Below are positions 23,706-36,089 of a DNA stretch of 64,000 bases, piece by piece (the stretch's first letter is position 1; each line of letters opens with the position of its first letter). The stretch is from Manis javanica (lineage: Eukaryota; Chordata; Mammalia; Pholidota; Manidae). Below the pieces are notes generated by a model that was given only the letters and a program-made list of their open reading frames with translations, was not told where the DNA came from and searched no databases. The position numbers were made by a program, and so were the translations under genes. Location: positions 184,152,351-184,216,350 of the forward strand of contig NC_133156.1 of assembly GCF_040802235.1 (NCBI RefSeq), written 5' to 3'.

Positions 23706-24460
23706 CACATGAAGGAGGCAGAAGGGGTGGTCAAAGATAGAGATGTAGAATCAGGAGAGTGAGTGTTGAAAGTGAATACTTAGTAGATTTAAAAGAAGGA
23801 TGGTGTGGATTCTTTGGGGTGTTAGAAATCAGTAAGGTTACAATAAAATGGAAGAGTGTTTATTGGATTTGGAAATAGGGCGATCACTCATAAACTTTGT
23901 TAGAGCAGTTAAAATGAAGCCGTGGAGTCCAGGTGGCAGTGAAATGAGTGAATGGGGAGTGAAGTGGATGCCTAGTTAGGGAGGAATTTATTATTATTTT
24001 CAATGGGGGAACAGTCTTTTGAGTATATTAAACAGAAGAAGTGGCCAATAGAGAGGAAGAGGTTGGAAATAAAGTACAAGGCAGGGAATTTTGATGAACT
24101 AGGGCTGAGGAGGTGATGGCAGGTCATGGATGGAATCATGAACTCAGGTGGAGGGATGACTGCACCAGGAGAAAGGGGTACTGCTGTCACTGACCTAAAG
24201 GGAAGGGGAGAAAGAATGAGTACAGAGGAGAAGAAATTGGTGAGGTTTGGCAAGTGGAAGGAGTTCTTGCCTCACCGCCTCTGTTTTCTATTGAATGGTG
24301 CTGGGTGGGAGCTAAATTGGGGTTTTAAAGAGAGTGAGGAAGGATGGTGAGAAGTTCCTTAAGTTTACGGAGAGAAGGACCAACAAAGGGCAAGTAGAAG
24401 ACAGCCTAGTAAATGGAAAGTCCAGTCAAGGTGACACATCTTGGAAAGACAGGTTTTCCT
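23706..24460 (-). repeat. Probable L2 LINE internal region, minus orientation
   Basis: A long G/A-rich stretch with AGGTGGCAGTGAAATGAG and related motifs, of the kind seen in reverse-oriented L2 bodies. No target site or ends are visible. The frames at 23972-24253 and 24126-24350 are chance frames. Confidence 0.4.
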
Positions 24461-25330
24461 GACGCCTGAGGGTTTATTAGTTTAGAAAAATGTAGTATTG
24501 TGAATATGACTTTTTCTGAAATACATCATATATTTCCTGTCTTCTAGAGTATATTCCACAGAGGCAGTGTAAGGTGGGTGGAGAGGGCCCTGGACAAATT
24601 GCTTCTCAGCTCTGTCTATCAGATTCTGTGTCTGTAAAATGAGGACTAGATGGTTCTGAAGTTTCTTTCCAATTTTTAACATTTTACTGTTCTTTTATTT
24701 CTTAAATGCATTGTTATTAGAATGTTACCATTTTTTATAGATTTTTAGGATTTTTGCTTGATATGAGTAAGACAGTTTGCTCCCAAATAAAATGGCTCTG
24801 GGTTACTCTGCTTTTTGAATTTGATGGTTATTCTCTGTAGCATTTTCTGATTCCTTTCTTATGAAACTGTTAGCTGTCACCTTTTGCTATTTTCTGTGTG
24901 CCTTCCTGAATTAGTGCCTCTCTAATTTGCTGCTTTTAATCTGTTTGTGGACTTGGGAACTAGATGCCTAAGCTTGTTAGAATTGTGTGAAACAATAAAG
25001 AGACTGTTAACTAGAGTTTGAGGGTCTTGTCTATGATTAACGTACAGGAGCTGTTGAGCATGGGCTTTTGTCTTTTGGCACAGAAATCAGTTTTTTTATG
25101 CCTTATGAACTAGAAAGGTGGAGTTCTGAAGTGATAACAAGTTACCATTTGACATTTATTATTAATTATATATGCTTATAACCGTTGGTCTGTAAAGTTG
25201 CATATCAGTGCTGTAGGGACTTAGCCTATTTCCATTTTTGCTTCCCGTCCTTACTTACTCACTCCCAACCCCTTTATCTGCAGTCCTACTTGGAAAGACC
25301 TGAGGTGAAAGATAGGGCTTAGCTCACAGA
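24461..25330. other. Intron stretch, nothing assigned
   Basis: A MIR-like trace (TCTGTAAAATGAGGACTAG at 24631) is present. Otherwise no supported feature. Confidence 0.35.
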
Positions 25331-25339
25331 GACCCTGTG

Positions 25340-25770
25340 AGTCTGAAGTTTGTCTTCAGGCAGTAGGGAAGCCATTCAGAGTTTTGAGAGGGTGATGGCA
25401 TGATCAAATTTGCAGTTCAGTTGGTTTTGTGGAGGATGCTAGGAGGAAATGGAGTCTAGAGCATTCGGGAGGCTGTTGTCATTACCTGGATTAAAGATAG
25501 TGAGGGTCCGAGTAGCAGAGTGGTAATAGGAACAGAGAAGAGTGCACGCAGATATTTAGGAGATCATATCATCAGGACTTGGTACTTGATTGGATTTTGA
25601 GATTTAAGAAGAAGTATGGAATCAAAAATGATTCCAGGTTTCTAGTTTGAGTGCCAAGGCACATAAGATAAAAGTGGCACTAACTGAGCTGTTTTATTCA
25701 GGAAGAGGGGGAAGACTGAAGACACAGGTTTAATGAGGGAAGATAGTAAGTTTGATATGATCAGCTTGCA
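25340..25770 (-). repeat. L2 LINE, minus orientation
   Basis: AGGGAAGCCATTCAGAGTTT (25366), 'GATGGCATGATCAAATTTGC', 'GGGAGGCTGTTGTCATTACC' and 'AATGATTCCAGGTTTCTAG' follow the reverse-complement L2 body order. Confidence 0.85.
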
Positions 25771-25784
25771 CTGTGTTTGGGATA

Positions 25785-26015
25785 TGTTTGGATTATCTAT
25801 TGCTATGTAACAAAATACCTCCAATCCGGTGGCTTAAAACAACAGTTTATTAATTTCTTGTGATTCTGTAGGTTGACTGGGAGCTCAGCTGGACCTCTGC
25901 TCATCTCATTTGGAATTGCTAAAATTGTCTTTACTCCTACCACTCTACTCTGTACCTGAATTCAGAACATCCCAACATGGGCCACTGTATCACAGTTCCA
26001 ACACCATGTTTCATC
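25785..26015 (+). repeat. Unnamed mammalian interspersed repeat
   Basis: 'TTGGATTATCTATTGCTATG', 'TAACAAAATACCTCCAATCC' and 'GGTGGCTTAAAACAACAGT' are a widely dispersed mammalian repeat signature. I could not assign the family from memory. Confidence 0.6.
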
Positions 26016-26229
26016 CTTAAGAGAGTATATATGTCAAGGAAATTCAGAGGGCTTATTATAAACAGGGCTGTAGTGTTTTTCACACCCTGGGGGATGCACT
26101 GCAGTGAGAAATGGGTGAAGGATATGACTTTGTAAAAATTTACTTTTTAATTTATTTATGGTTAAGTGGGATAGAGCTTTGGGGAACTTGCGCAAGTCTG
26201 TTTTAGGAGAAAATATCTAGGGAAGTTGA

Positions 26230-26770
26230 ATATTATGACATCAATTTGTTTGGAGCTGTTCATGCAGAGATACTTGTGTTTGGATTTGAAAAGTCAAGAG
26301 TAAGAAGAGCAGTGGTCTGGGAATGGAATTGAGGTTCAGCAACATTTAAGGAATAGCTTAGGAAGGGAAGTCCTTAAAGAAAACAGAAAAAACATCCACA
26401 GGGGTATGAGAGTCAGTAGACTAGAGCAAGATCTAGGGTCTGGCCGTGGATGTGGTGGTTAAGAGGACCCGAGGTCATTGTAGTGAAGGAATTTACAGGC
26501 TGAAGTACAAGAATAAATCACCCTCCTGGATTTTGAAACCACCCAGGATAATGGCAGGAGTTCTGGTAGAGAGGAAGCCGGGATGTTAAAGTCTTCAGTA
26601 TATGTTGGGAAATGAATAGGAAGGTGGAAGTGCAAAGGCAAGACAGGGTGGAAGCCAAAGGAGCCAGGTGGCATGAGCTTGGAGAAGCAGGAATTTTTAC
26701 ATGAAGGTAGAAGGTGGAAGGAGTAATGATCTGGAGTCAAGTTAGGAGAATAAGGAAAATTCTGACCTCC
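26230..26770 (-). repeat. Probable L2 LINE body, minus orientation
   Basis: 'GTTTGGAGCTGTTCATGCAG', 'GAAGTCCTTAAAGAAAACAG' and a long G/A-rich run resemble the upstream L2 body in reverse. The open frame 26459-26809 lies on its minus strand and is not a gene. Confidence 0.5.
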
Positions 26771-26989
26771 TGCCCTGCAGCTCTTGAGGTGTAGGAAATC
26801 TGATGTCATGGGGCTGGTGATGCAAGAGATGTTGTCTGGCCTAGAAGCAGGCCAGAGCAGTTTGGATAATGTATCATCTTTTGGCCAGATTATGGAGCTA
26901 AGTTGTTGTTTTTGTTATATGTATATAATTTATGGCATTTATTTGACAGCTTTGTGTTTCCTCTTATTATTAAAAGGAATAAACTTTCC

Positions 26990-27145
26990 TTTTACTTGTA
27001 TTCACTTTTATATTTACATATTCTATATATTATTACATGTTATATATATACTTATATAAGTATGTAAATACTTATATATTTATATTTTATATATTTATTT
27101 ATATAAATCTGATACATATATCTCTCTGTATAAATTAATTTTAAA
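26990..27145. repeat. AT-rich low-complexity tract with palindromes
   Basis: About 155 bp are nearly all A/T. They include a perfect 16-bp palindrome ATACTTATATAAGTAT at 27048-27063 and many TATATA runs. Confidence 0.85.
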
Positions 27146-29520
27146 AATCCTTCCTTGGGTCTTGGCTTTGAGACGAAAAAGAAGACCTCTCTTGGTTGCT
27201 GTGGAGATATCCTCAGTATGTGGTTTTGAAATTGCCTTTTGTATTTTGTTGCCAGGCGTTGCTGCTCACCTTTAACTTGTAGGCTTCCCTGGGCAGGTTG
27301 GTTGCCTCTTGGTCCTCTTGTCACACTGGACTAGTGATGAACTCTTATGGAAGCTCTTTATTTCAGGGGTTGCTGGGTGATGAAGGACCACGTCCTTCAC
27401 TAAAGGAAAAGGTCTGACTGTGTCAGGAAGAATTCTCAGTTTGTGAGTTAGAAATGGTATCTTACGTATTTTGAGTTATTCAAGAACCTACATAGTTAGC
27501 TGGGCAGTCTCCATTAAATGTGGCCTCCTCCACCTCTCTGATACTTCAGTCTTCTCTTTACCCTCTGCACAGATGTAGGGTCCTGCTGGGACTCTCTAAT
27601 GACTTATTTTACATGTGATTAGCTGTTACTGATGTTTGTTCTTATACACTCAAGTGTGCTGGGCACATATCTCTTTAGTTTTTATTTCATTTCACTGTAC
27701 TTATTTATCTCTTTGTTTTCTAAGCTGTTCTCCACCTACCTCTGACCCAACTTGGATTCTTTGATGGTATGGCTAGGCATCTGCTTATCTTTTCATATCT
27801 TCTTAATAAGTAGATACTTAGGAAGCAGCTATTGAATGAACACATTAAACTTAAAATTCACACAGCCTAAAACACACAAATCTTGCAAAGGAGAAAACTA
27901 TGCCCAGAGGATTAAATGACTTGTCCATGGCTATACAGGTTCAGATGGAATTGGAATCCATTTCCACTCTCAAGGTTTTGGGGCTTTCTGAAAGATTAAT
28001 GTCAAACAAGTAGGCCTGAAGTGATTGTGCTCCCCAAAGTTAAAGATAATTGAACTTCTTGAAAAATTAATTATATCTCATAGGATTAGGGGCTTTCAAC
28101 CTCTCATTTCACCTGTCACCCCATTTGAGGATGGGATGATGGGTGGAACTTTTATTTTCCTTTAACTTCTGAGATTGGGAAATGAGAGCGTGGACACATG
28201 AAGGCTTTGTCCTACTTGTAAAACTGGTAGGTTTGCTTTTTCCTTGACCTGTACTTTCAGGATGTTCTTCTGACTCATGGGTGCTAATGGAGTCTGAAGC
28301 CATGCACTGGGGATGGGTTGAAGGGTACCTCATAATCTCTGGCCTGGCAGGCAGAAAGCAGCATATCAGGGAGGTACTTGTGAGTAGTTTGGGGAAATTT
28401 GGGATTAGAAGAAAGGACATTATAATCAGGTGCCAGACATTCACAGATAGGTCATTTGTGGCTAGTAGGATTAGCAGGAAACAGTGAGTCACACTGGCCA
28501 GTTGACAGGGAACGGACTGTGGTGGCCTGAGCAGGCCTGGTCTCACCAGAGGTAGTTTACTAGACCTCATCTCACACCTATCAAACCTGTCCCCATGTGA
28601 CCCACATCTGTCTGCCCTTCCTCTTCTCTCTCATTCCTTGTCAGATGTATTCTCTCTGGTACTTTGCTTTCCTTTGGTATTTTTCTGTCCCTATTATGGA
28701 CAGTAAACGAAAGAGAAGTGTGTATTTTAGTAATTTTAATGTTTATTAAGCAACATGGTTGCTTCTCCTCTGAGCTGACTCAGCAGAGGAAGGTGCTGGA
28801 GCCTTGCAGTGACCTTTCCTTAGGTTTGTGGTCTTTGGCTGCAGGATTTGGGGTATGATTCTAGGAGTTGTTGGGGCTGCACAAAGCATGTGCCTTCAGC
28901 TGCTTGCATCTCGTCTTCCTTGACAAGAGTACTTGTCTTACAGGGGGCCATTGAACTTGGGGAGAGGATGGGCCTCCTGAGACCTTGAATCACCCACTTC
29001 CGTTGGGTTTTCCTGGTGTCCCCACAGATCTAGAGCTTAAGCCATTATATGGTTAAATTACTTTGTTAAAGTCACATCTCCTGTAAGGATAATAATACTT
29101 ATGAAGGTCCAGAAGCCTAGTGAGCACTTCTCCAAATAACACTTTTAAGATTGATAAAAACATTGGCAAATCTATAAAGATGATAGGCTCTGAAATTGTT
29201 GCCTAGCTTGGAGATCATCATAGAGTTATTTTTTATAAACTGGGTCCTGTCTTCCACGTTGGTATGAATGTGCTATTTCCTAATTTTTCCAAGGAACGTC
29301 CTGCCTCCTTGAGCAACATTGAAGTTTGCTGGGTAAAAATTACACATAGTTTAGTCCTAGAAGGGTTGGATGGTGAGGGGGTCAAGGGCCATTAAGGGAG
29401 ATAATCGAACTTTTATCAATAAAATACCAAACAAGTGAACGCATCCTTTCCTAGACAGTGATTCAGAAATACAGTTACAGCCCTTTTCTGCTCAGACTGG
29501 GAGTCAGCTGTGCCATCTTC
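27146..29520. other. Intron stretch with scattered old repeat traces
   Basis: A MIR-like minus fragment (AGAGGATTAAATGACTTGTC, 27906) and L2-like tail sequence around 27490-27845 are recognisable. A 153-codon minus frame at 28109-28570 has no recognisable product and no start or splice support. Confidence 0.4.
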
Positions 29521-29524
29521 ACGG

Positions 29525-29712
29525 TCATCATCATAACTAAGTTGTAGTGCTTATGTGATGAGTGCTTTCCTGGAATTATGTCATTTATCTCAACATCCCT
29601 ATGTAGTAGGTCCTGTTATTGCCTCATTTTACATCTGAGAGCAACTTGCCTGAGGCCAGAGAGTTATCTAACAGTGAATGGGCAGCAGCACAGCTGACCC
29701 TAAACCCAAGCC
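29525..29712 (-). repeat. MIR SINE, minus orientation
   Basis: 'AATTATGTCATTTATCTCAA', 'ATGTAGTAGGTCCTGTTATT', 'CTCATTTTACATCTGAGAGC' and 'AACTTGCCTGAGGCCAGAGA' give the reverse MIR order. Confidence 0.85.
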
Positions 29713-29714
29713 TT

Positions 29715-31560
29715 TTTTTTCTATTCCAGTAAAAAATACATACTGTAAAATGAACTATTTTAGCCATTCTTAAGTATACAGTTCTGTGGCATTAAGTACT
29801 TTCACCTTGTTGTACAACCATCACCACCATCCTTCTCCGCAGCCTTTCACTTTCTTGAACTGAAACTCGTACCCATTTACTAACTCCCTGTTTCACTTCC
29901 TCACCCCTGGCAGCCACCATTCTACTTTCTGTCTCTATGAATTTGACTACTCCAGGTACTGCCTGTAAGTGGAATCACAACAATATTTGCCCATTTGTAA
30001 CTACCCATTTAAATCTTTAAGGTTCATGTATGTTGTAGCAGGTGTCAGGATTTCCTTTTTTAAGGCCACATAATATTCCATTGTGAACATGACATGGGTT
30101 GCTTATACGTTTTGGCTATTGTGAATAATGCTGCTATGAATATGGGTGTACAAATATTTGTTCAAGTGCCTGCTTTCACTTCTTTTGGGTAAATACCCAG
30201 AAGTGGGATTTGCTGGATCAAATGATAATTCTGTGAGTAATTGTTTGAGGAATCACTGTACTCTTTTCCACACTGCACCATTCTGTGTTTCCACCGGCAG
30301 TGTACTAGGGTTCTTCCAATTTCTCCACTTCCTTGTCAACACTTGTTATTTTCCCTCTGTGTGTGTGTTTATGTATTATATAATGGCCATCAAACTGGGT
30401 TTGAAGTAGTATGTCATTGTGGTTTTGATTTTCACTTCCCAAATGATGTATGATGTTGAACATCATTTCATGTGCTTATTAGTCATTTCTGTATCTTTGG
30501 AGAAATGTCTATCCAAGTGCTTTGTCCATTTTTTTAAATAGGGTAGTTTGTTTTTTTGTTGTTGAGTTGTAGGAGTCCTTTATATATCTGGATGTTCACT
30601 CTATATCAGATACATGATTTGTAAGTAGGTTATAAATTACTCTGTGGATTCTCCTATTCTGTGGGTTCCCTTTTCATTCAGTTGATGCAAGTAAGTCTTT
30701 GATATAGTACCATTTGTCTTTCCTTTTGTGCCCTTAGTGTCATAGCCAAGAAATCATTGCCAAGTCCATTGTCATGAAACTTTTTGTTTATGATTTCTAA
30801 GAGTTTTATAGTTTTAGCTCTTAAGTTTAGATCTTTGTTCAATTTTGAGTTAGTTTTGTATATGTTGTAAGGTAAGTGTCCTCATATTTTTGCATGTAGA
30901 TATCAGTTTTCCCAATACCACTTGCTGAAAAGGCTGTCTTATCCCCCTTGAATGGTCTTGACACCCTTATTAAAAATTATTTGACCATATATGTGAGAGT
31001 TTATTTCTAGGCTATCTGTTCTATTCCATTGGTTTATATGGTATAAAATATAATATACAGAATTACTGTTTGTATGCCAGTACCATACTATTTTGATTAC
31101 TGTAGTTGTGTAGGAAGTTTCAAATCAGAAAGCGTGAGGTCTCTTTTTGAAGGTAGTGTTAGCTGTTCAGGGTCTCTAGAGATATATGAATTTTAGAATG
31201 AATTTTCTGTTTTATTGGGATTTTAAAAGGGATTGCGTTGAATCTGTTGATTGCTTTGGGTAGTATTAACATCTTAACAATATTAAGCTTTCCCATCCAC
31301 ATACATGGCATGTCTTTACATGTATTTATTTCTATCTTCTCAATTTCTCTCAGAATGGTTCTATAGTTTTCAGTGTACAAGTCTTTCACCTTCTTGGCTT
31401 AGTTTATTCATAGGTATTTTATTCTTTTTGGTGCTATCATAAATGGGATTGTTTTCTTAATATACTTTCTGGATTATTTATTATTAGTGTTTAGAAGTGC
31501 AGCTGATTTTTGTAACTTGCAGCTTTGCTGAATTTGGTTAGTAGTTCTAACAGTTTATTA
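29715..31560 (-). repeat. L1 LINE, ORF2 C-terminus and 3' UTR, minus orientation
   Basis: On + it begins with 3' UTR sequence ('AAATGAACTATTTTAGCCAT', 'GTACAACCATCACCACCATC'). It continues through ORF2 sequence, with reverse-strand peptides such as '[17 protein letters not shown]' readable near 31230-31290. ORF2 is broken by many stops. It is an old, inactive copy. Confidence 0.9.
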
Positions 31561-31619
31561 AGCCCAAGCTTTTAACTTGCTGCTGCTCTTTCTCTATCCT
31601 GTACTTTTAAAATTCATCT

Positions 31620-31653
31620 CCACCTCATTTTCATCCCCACCTCATTTTCATCC
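31620..31653 (+). repeat. 17-bp tandem duplication
   Basis: CCACCTCATTTTCATCC occurs twice head to tail. Confidence 0.9.
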
Positions 31654-31859
31654 CCTTTAACTTCTCTGAGTTATTGAGGAATTTAAGGTTTATTTTACTA
31701 AGTGGATTTTCTGAAGCCCTCCATTTGGTGTTCCTTTCCTCTGTTACTATTTAAACTGTCACTGCAAGTTTTAATTTCCATTCAGTCTTTCCTGGTTTAG
31801 AAATGCCTTTTTAAACAACAGCTTACTTTAGTATCATAGTTACATTGATTCCTTAAATC

Positions 31860-32410
31860 TTAATCTGAACATAGTTTTAAAACCATCACCATAATCTTAC
31901 AGGAGATGATGGGTTCTTCAGCAATAACTGTGTCTGTCTTTCTGACTTTTTCATATCCAAGAGAAGGAACAGGGGAAATGTTAGGTTGACTGAATTTACA
32001 CTGGGGCCGCCCATACCACACGCAGCCCATGTGCCTCTCCCTCTGCCGGACATGGTGGCCTGGCTGAGGGCCTGGGTGGGGAATGGCTGCTCCAGGCTCT
32101 GAGGGAGGCCCTTGGGTGTGGGCTTTGGTCTGTGGTATAGCTGTGCTGTGTGTGCTGCCCTTGGCTTGTCTGTGTTCTGCTGTGCTGCCTACGTTTATTG
32201 CCAGAACACATTGCTTCTCCATAGAAGGCTTGCTAGGTCTCCTTTGGTCCTGCTTGCTCTTGACTATATCTTCTAGAAATTCCTCAAAGTTATGGGCACA
32301 TGGGATGGCATCCTTCCTGGTTTCTAGCACAGACACCAGTTTTTCTCTAATTTTCTTTAGTTTATTTTAAAGGAAACTGGAGGCAGGAGACACCTGTCTG
32401 TTACCATCTT
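31860..32410 (-). pseudogene. Unidentified minus-strand open frame, possible retrocopy
   Basis: A 158-codon minus frame (31860-32336) is open further upstream into 32370. Its first part looks protein-like: 'KIREKLVSVLETRKD' followed by 'FEEFLEDIVKSKQDQ'. The middle is a Gln/His/Pro-rich GC segment and the end reads 'ISCKIMVMVLKLCSD'. I do not recognise the protein. Upstream on the same strand is GGACATCTGGGCAAGATGG, which resembles the start of some L1 or retrotransposed transcripts. It could be a retrocopy, an L1 5' UTR derivative or chance. No function is assigned. Confidence 0.35.
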
Positions 32411-32869
32411 GCCCAGATGTCCTGTAAGGTAGAAGTTCTCTTAACCAGCTCTGCCTGATGAGATTACCAGGCTCTCCCTATTCCTTCTGTAAAACACAGG
32501 ACCACTGCTCACAGCAAGTTGAGTGGTTAGAGCTAGTCTCTGCTGTACCCTTGATGATTCCAACCACTGGCCTGATTGATTGGGTTGGAGAAGAAAGAGC
32601 TTCTTCGCCTGTATTACTCTTATGATTCAGGGAAAAATCAGTTTTTTAAAAAAAGAATTACTGAGTTTAGAAATGGGTTGATTTAGTTTAAGTCTAATGT
32701 AGAAGGCTTTGATGATGGCCATGTCAGAAAGGTTTTGGATTATGGCAGCTAGCAGTAGTTGCTGTTTATATTTGATAAATTATTTCACCCCAGAGTGCTA
32801 TTTTTGGAGCTTGTTGGAATAGGAAAGAGTAGCCCAATAACATGGGAAAGACAGGTGGAAAAGTATAAA

Positions 32870-33405
32870 GATCTGAAGTGCCATCAGGATCAAGGCAAAG
32901 TCCCTCTTGTGTACTGTAAGGAAGGCCCTACATGACCTCTCACATGACCACCCCCCACCTCTGTGCCCCACTCCCACCCCCGGTCTTCCACCTCTCTGAG
33001 CTCATTTCCTAACACTCCCCAGCCTTCCTGCTAGCCCTTGAGGGTGCCAGACATGCTCCTGCTTGCGTTCTGGCTGCCTGGGATAGTCTTCCTCCAAACA
33101 GCCCATGGCATACTCCCTTACCCCCTCCTTTGTTCAAATGTCTCCCTGACCACTGATTTAAAATGGTCTGCCTTCTCCCCAACATACAGAACTCCCTGCT
33201 TGCTTTATTTTTCGTCATAGCATGTATTACAACCTACCCTGCTTTTAAGTTTATGTATGTATTTTATTTCCTGTCTCTCTGCACTTGAGTGAAAGCCCAG
33301 TGAGAGCCAGGATTGTTATCAGTTTTGTTGACTGCTGTGTCCCCAGGACCTAGAAAAGTGCCTGACTTGTGTAGTCACTCAGGCATTTATTGAATGATCA
33401 ATGAT
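32870..33405 (+). repeat. L2 LINE, 3' ~530 bp
   Basis: 'AGGAAGGCCCTACATGACCT', 'CTCTGAGCTCATTTCCTAAC', 'TTTTGTTGACTGCTGTGTCC' and 'GGCATTTATTGAATGA' form one of the longest L2 copies in the window. Confidence 0.9.
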
Positions 33406-33589
33406 TGGTAGCTTCTGGGGTCATTCAGTTGCTCCAGGATCATGGGTGATGTATGTCTTCTCTAGGTCCCTGGTCTTAAAAATGTTTTCATGTGATCTGC
33501 AGACTTTCAGCAAGGAAAAGGGAGACAACAAACTGCTGGAGGTGGAGAAGACTTCGTAGTAAACAAATGACTGAGGTTACTTAGGGAGG

Positions 33590-33800
33590 AGTGGGAATTT
33601 GGGAAGGAAAACTGGGATTCTGCAATAGTCCAGGTGAAAGATACAGCTAAAATTAGTGATAGGAGGAACTGAGAGTAGGGAGTGGATTCAAGACCATTTT
33701 GGAATAGTATTGATGTAAATTGTTGACATACTGTGTTTGGACAGAGAGGAAAGTCTGAGATAAATGAGGTTTTGAGCTTGACTGAATGCTGGTGTCTCTA
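33590..33800 (-). repeat. L2 LINE body, minus orientation
   Basis: 'TTCTGCAATAGTCCAGGTGA' followed by 'TAGTGATAGGAGGAACTGAG' and 'TTGTTGACATACTGTGTTTG' match the reverse L2 body. The 198-codon minus frame 33688-34284 overlaps it and is rejected as a gene. Confidence 0.75.
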
Positions 33801-34880
33801 TTAGCCAAAATTTAGAGTATAGGAGGAGAAGGTATCTGAAGAACCTCATATGGAAGGCCTGGTGTGTGGTTGGTGTGTCATGCTCAGAAGAAGCAAAGCC
33901 TAGAGGAAGAACTGTATTGGGCCTTAAGCTGCATCCCCACCCCACTGATCCACTTGCCATTTCTTCAGTATGTTTTTTAAGTCTGTGTCTTGCCCTGGAA
34001 TGTCCCTCTCTCCTTTCCCCCTCTAGTGAAATCCCTCTCCTGTCAATGTCTACTTCGGAATAGAGGTGATGGCTGGAACTTTGCTGGTATGTGAAATTTG
34101 TCCACAGATACTGTAGTAGGGCAAGAAGAGCAGGTGACTTAGCACCCTGCATTTGGAGGTGGCAAGCCCTGGGGAGGAGATGAGCAGTTGGAGAGTAAAA
34201 AAGAACCAAGAAAGTAGTGCAGCCAACTTTGGTTGGAGGTTGGCTGCTCAGCCACAGCAGAGCTGACCAACCAGTATTAGACATACTAGGAGAAGAAAAG
34301 GGTCATGATCTAAATTGTACAAACTCATGGCAACAGAAGGTCAGCACTCAGTCTGAGTCCCCAGAACTCCATGTCATATTAGAGTTGCCTGACACTGCAT
34401 GATGTATTGCCAGCTGATTAATTTTTAATATCTGATTCTCTGGTCAGGTAGCTGGGCATTGAAGTGCATCAAAGGTGGCTTTTATTTTCATGAAGTTGGT
34501 CTAAATAATACTGGGGAGTCAGGTTACTGTAACCTTGAGCTCTGTTTGTTCTGAAGAGATGAGATCAGACTCTCACCTCCCTGGTTTCAGAAGGTTCTTT
34601 ACCTTTCGCCAGGCAAGTTATTTGGAATTGAGAATGGGTATGCTTCCTGTTGGATTCTGTGTCCTTTATTATTGGAAAACGCCTTATTTTCCAGCCTCTT
34701 ATAGAGAATAGCATCAATGAATGGGGCTCCTACTTCTTTGTTCGCTTTCTCTTCTGTCCATTACTTGAATGATGTTCTGTTGTCTGATTCTGAAAAACTG
34801 TGGTCATCCCCTGAAACGCCAAAGAATTTAAACCCAAGAACACTCTCAGTAATATGCACTTTACGCTATAGCCCTCAAAG
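33801..34880. other. Intron stretch, nothing assigned
   Basis: No exon or confident repeat. Confidence 0.35.
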
Positions 34881-34881
34881 C

Positions 34882-34903
34882 AGATGATGATGATGATGAT
34901 GAT
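34882..34903 (+). repeat. (GAT)n microsatellite
   Basis: About seven GAT units in a row. Confidence 0.9.
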
Positions 34904-35549
34904 TTTAGCCTGGGTTCTTCTGTATAAGATCGCCTTAATTCTTTTCATTTCCCCATTTTTACTTAAAAATTTTATGCCTAAGTGTTACCTCTTTGACAAT
35001 CTTTTGTTTATTTTTTATTTTCCTATCTTTCTACACAGAATCCATTGATAACTGAGGATGGGTGGTATCTACTGGCAGGGATCTATATGTGAAGAGAGCT
35101 TCTCTGAAGTGACTCACAGGTAGATTTGCTACCTTCCAGATTGATGGTGACTGGTTAGGCAGGAAAGGGGAAGATAATGGAGAGGGGGACTCCACTGTGG
35201 GCTCCATTTTGTCACTGATATGCTTTTTGAGAGTTTTCAGTTATAATATAGTCATTGGTGGGACACAGGCCACCTTTTGTTTTCTTTCTGAATGGGGTTT
35301 CCTTTCTCTCTTTTTCTGGCTTGCTGGCTTGTTATCTGTCTACCCATAAATGTGCTCTCACAAGATTTACTCCACATTACCATGGCCTATTCAGAAAACT
35401 TTCTACTCTACCCACTTTCGCACTATTTGAAAAATTTCAAAATAATCATAATTACTTTTATAATCAGAAAAGCTATAAATATTCCTACCAGAAAAATATA
35501 TACTTAAAAATGAAGAAATGATGTTCAGATAATGAAAGTGTCTCCTCGC

Positions 35550-35835
35550 TGAATTTTTTGAATTGAGGTCTTTCTCTTTTCTGACTTACATAACTGATGG
35601 ATTATATTAGTGGATTTTGTGATAGTCAACTACCCGTCCATCCTTATCTTTCTGAACTCACCTGATTTCACAATGGTCTATTTTTCTTTTAATATACTGC
35701 CAGATTCAATTTGTTGGCATTTTATTGAGTATCTCTGCATCTTTATTCATAAATGGGATGATCTGTAGTTTTATTTATTTTTTTGTATTGAATGCCAGAG
35801 TTTGCCTATTGCACTTTCTTGCATAAATTATCATA
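35550..35835 (-). repeat. Old L1 ORF2 fragment, minus orientation
   Basis: 'TTTGTTGGCATTTTATTGAG', 'TATCTCTGCATCTTTATTCA' and 'GATCTGTAGTTTTATTTATT' correspond to ORF2 in reverse. It is highly diverged. Confidence 0.7.
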
Positions 35836-36089
35836 AAATTACTTACTTGCTCCCATAATGTACCTGTAGAAGCCTCCCATGTATTTTTTAATTTGAAATA
35901 ATATCACCATTTGATATTATTATGAGCTTAGTTTGTGCAAGTCAGTGATTAGAACCCAGATCTGCATAGCTGTCCACCATCCATGCTTATCCAGTTCATT
36001 ACGACAGCCCACAGCAAAGGAAAAAGGCCAGTGTTGGAACCTTGGGTCTCCATGTCAGAAGGCCTGGTCTTTAACTCATCTCGTCTTTT

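Noticed and set aside
28109-28570. 153-codon minus-strand frame
   Set aside because: Low-information composition, non-ATG or unsupported start, and no similarity that I recognise.
33688-34284. 198-codon minus-strand frame
   Set aside because: It partly overlaps an L2 relic, with no recognisable product and no start or splice support.
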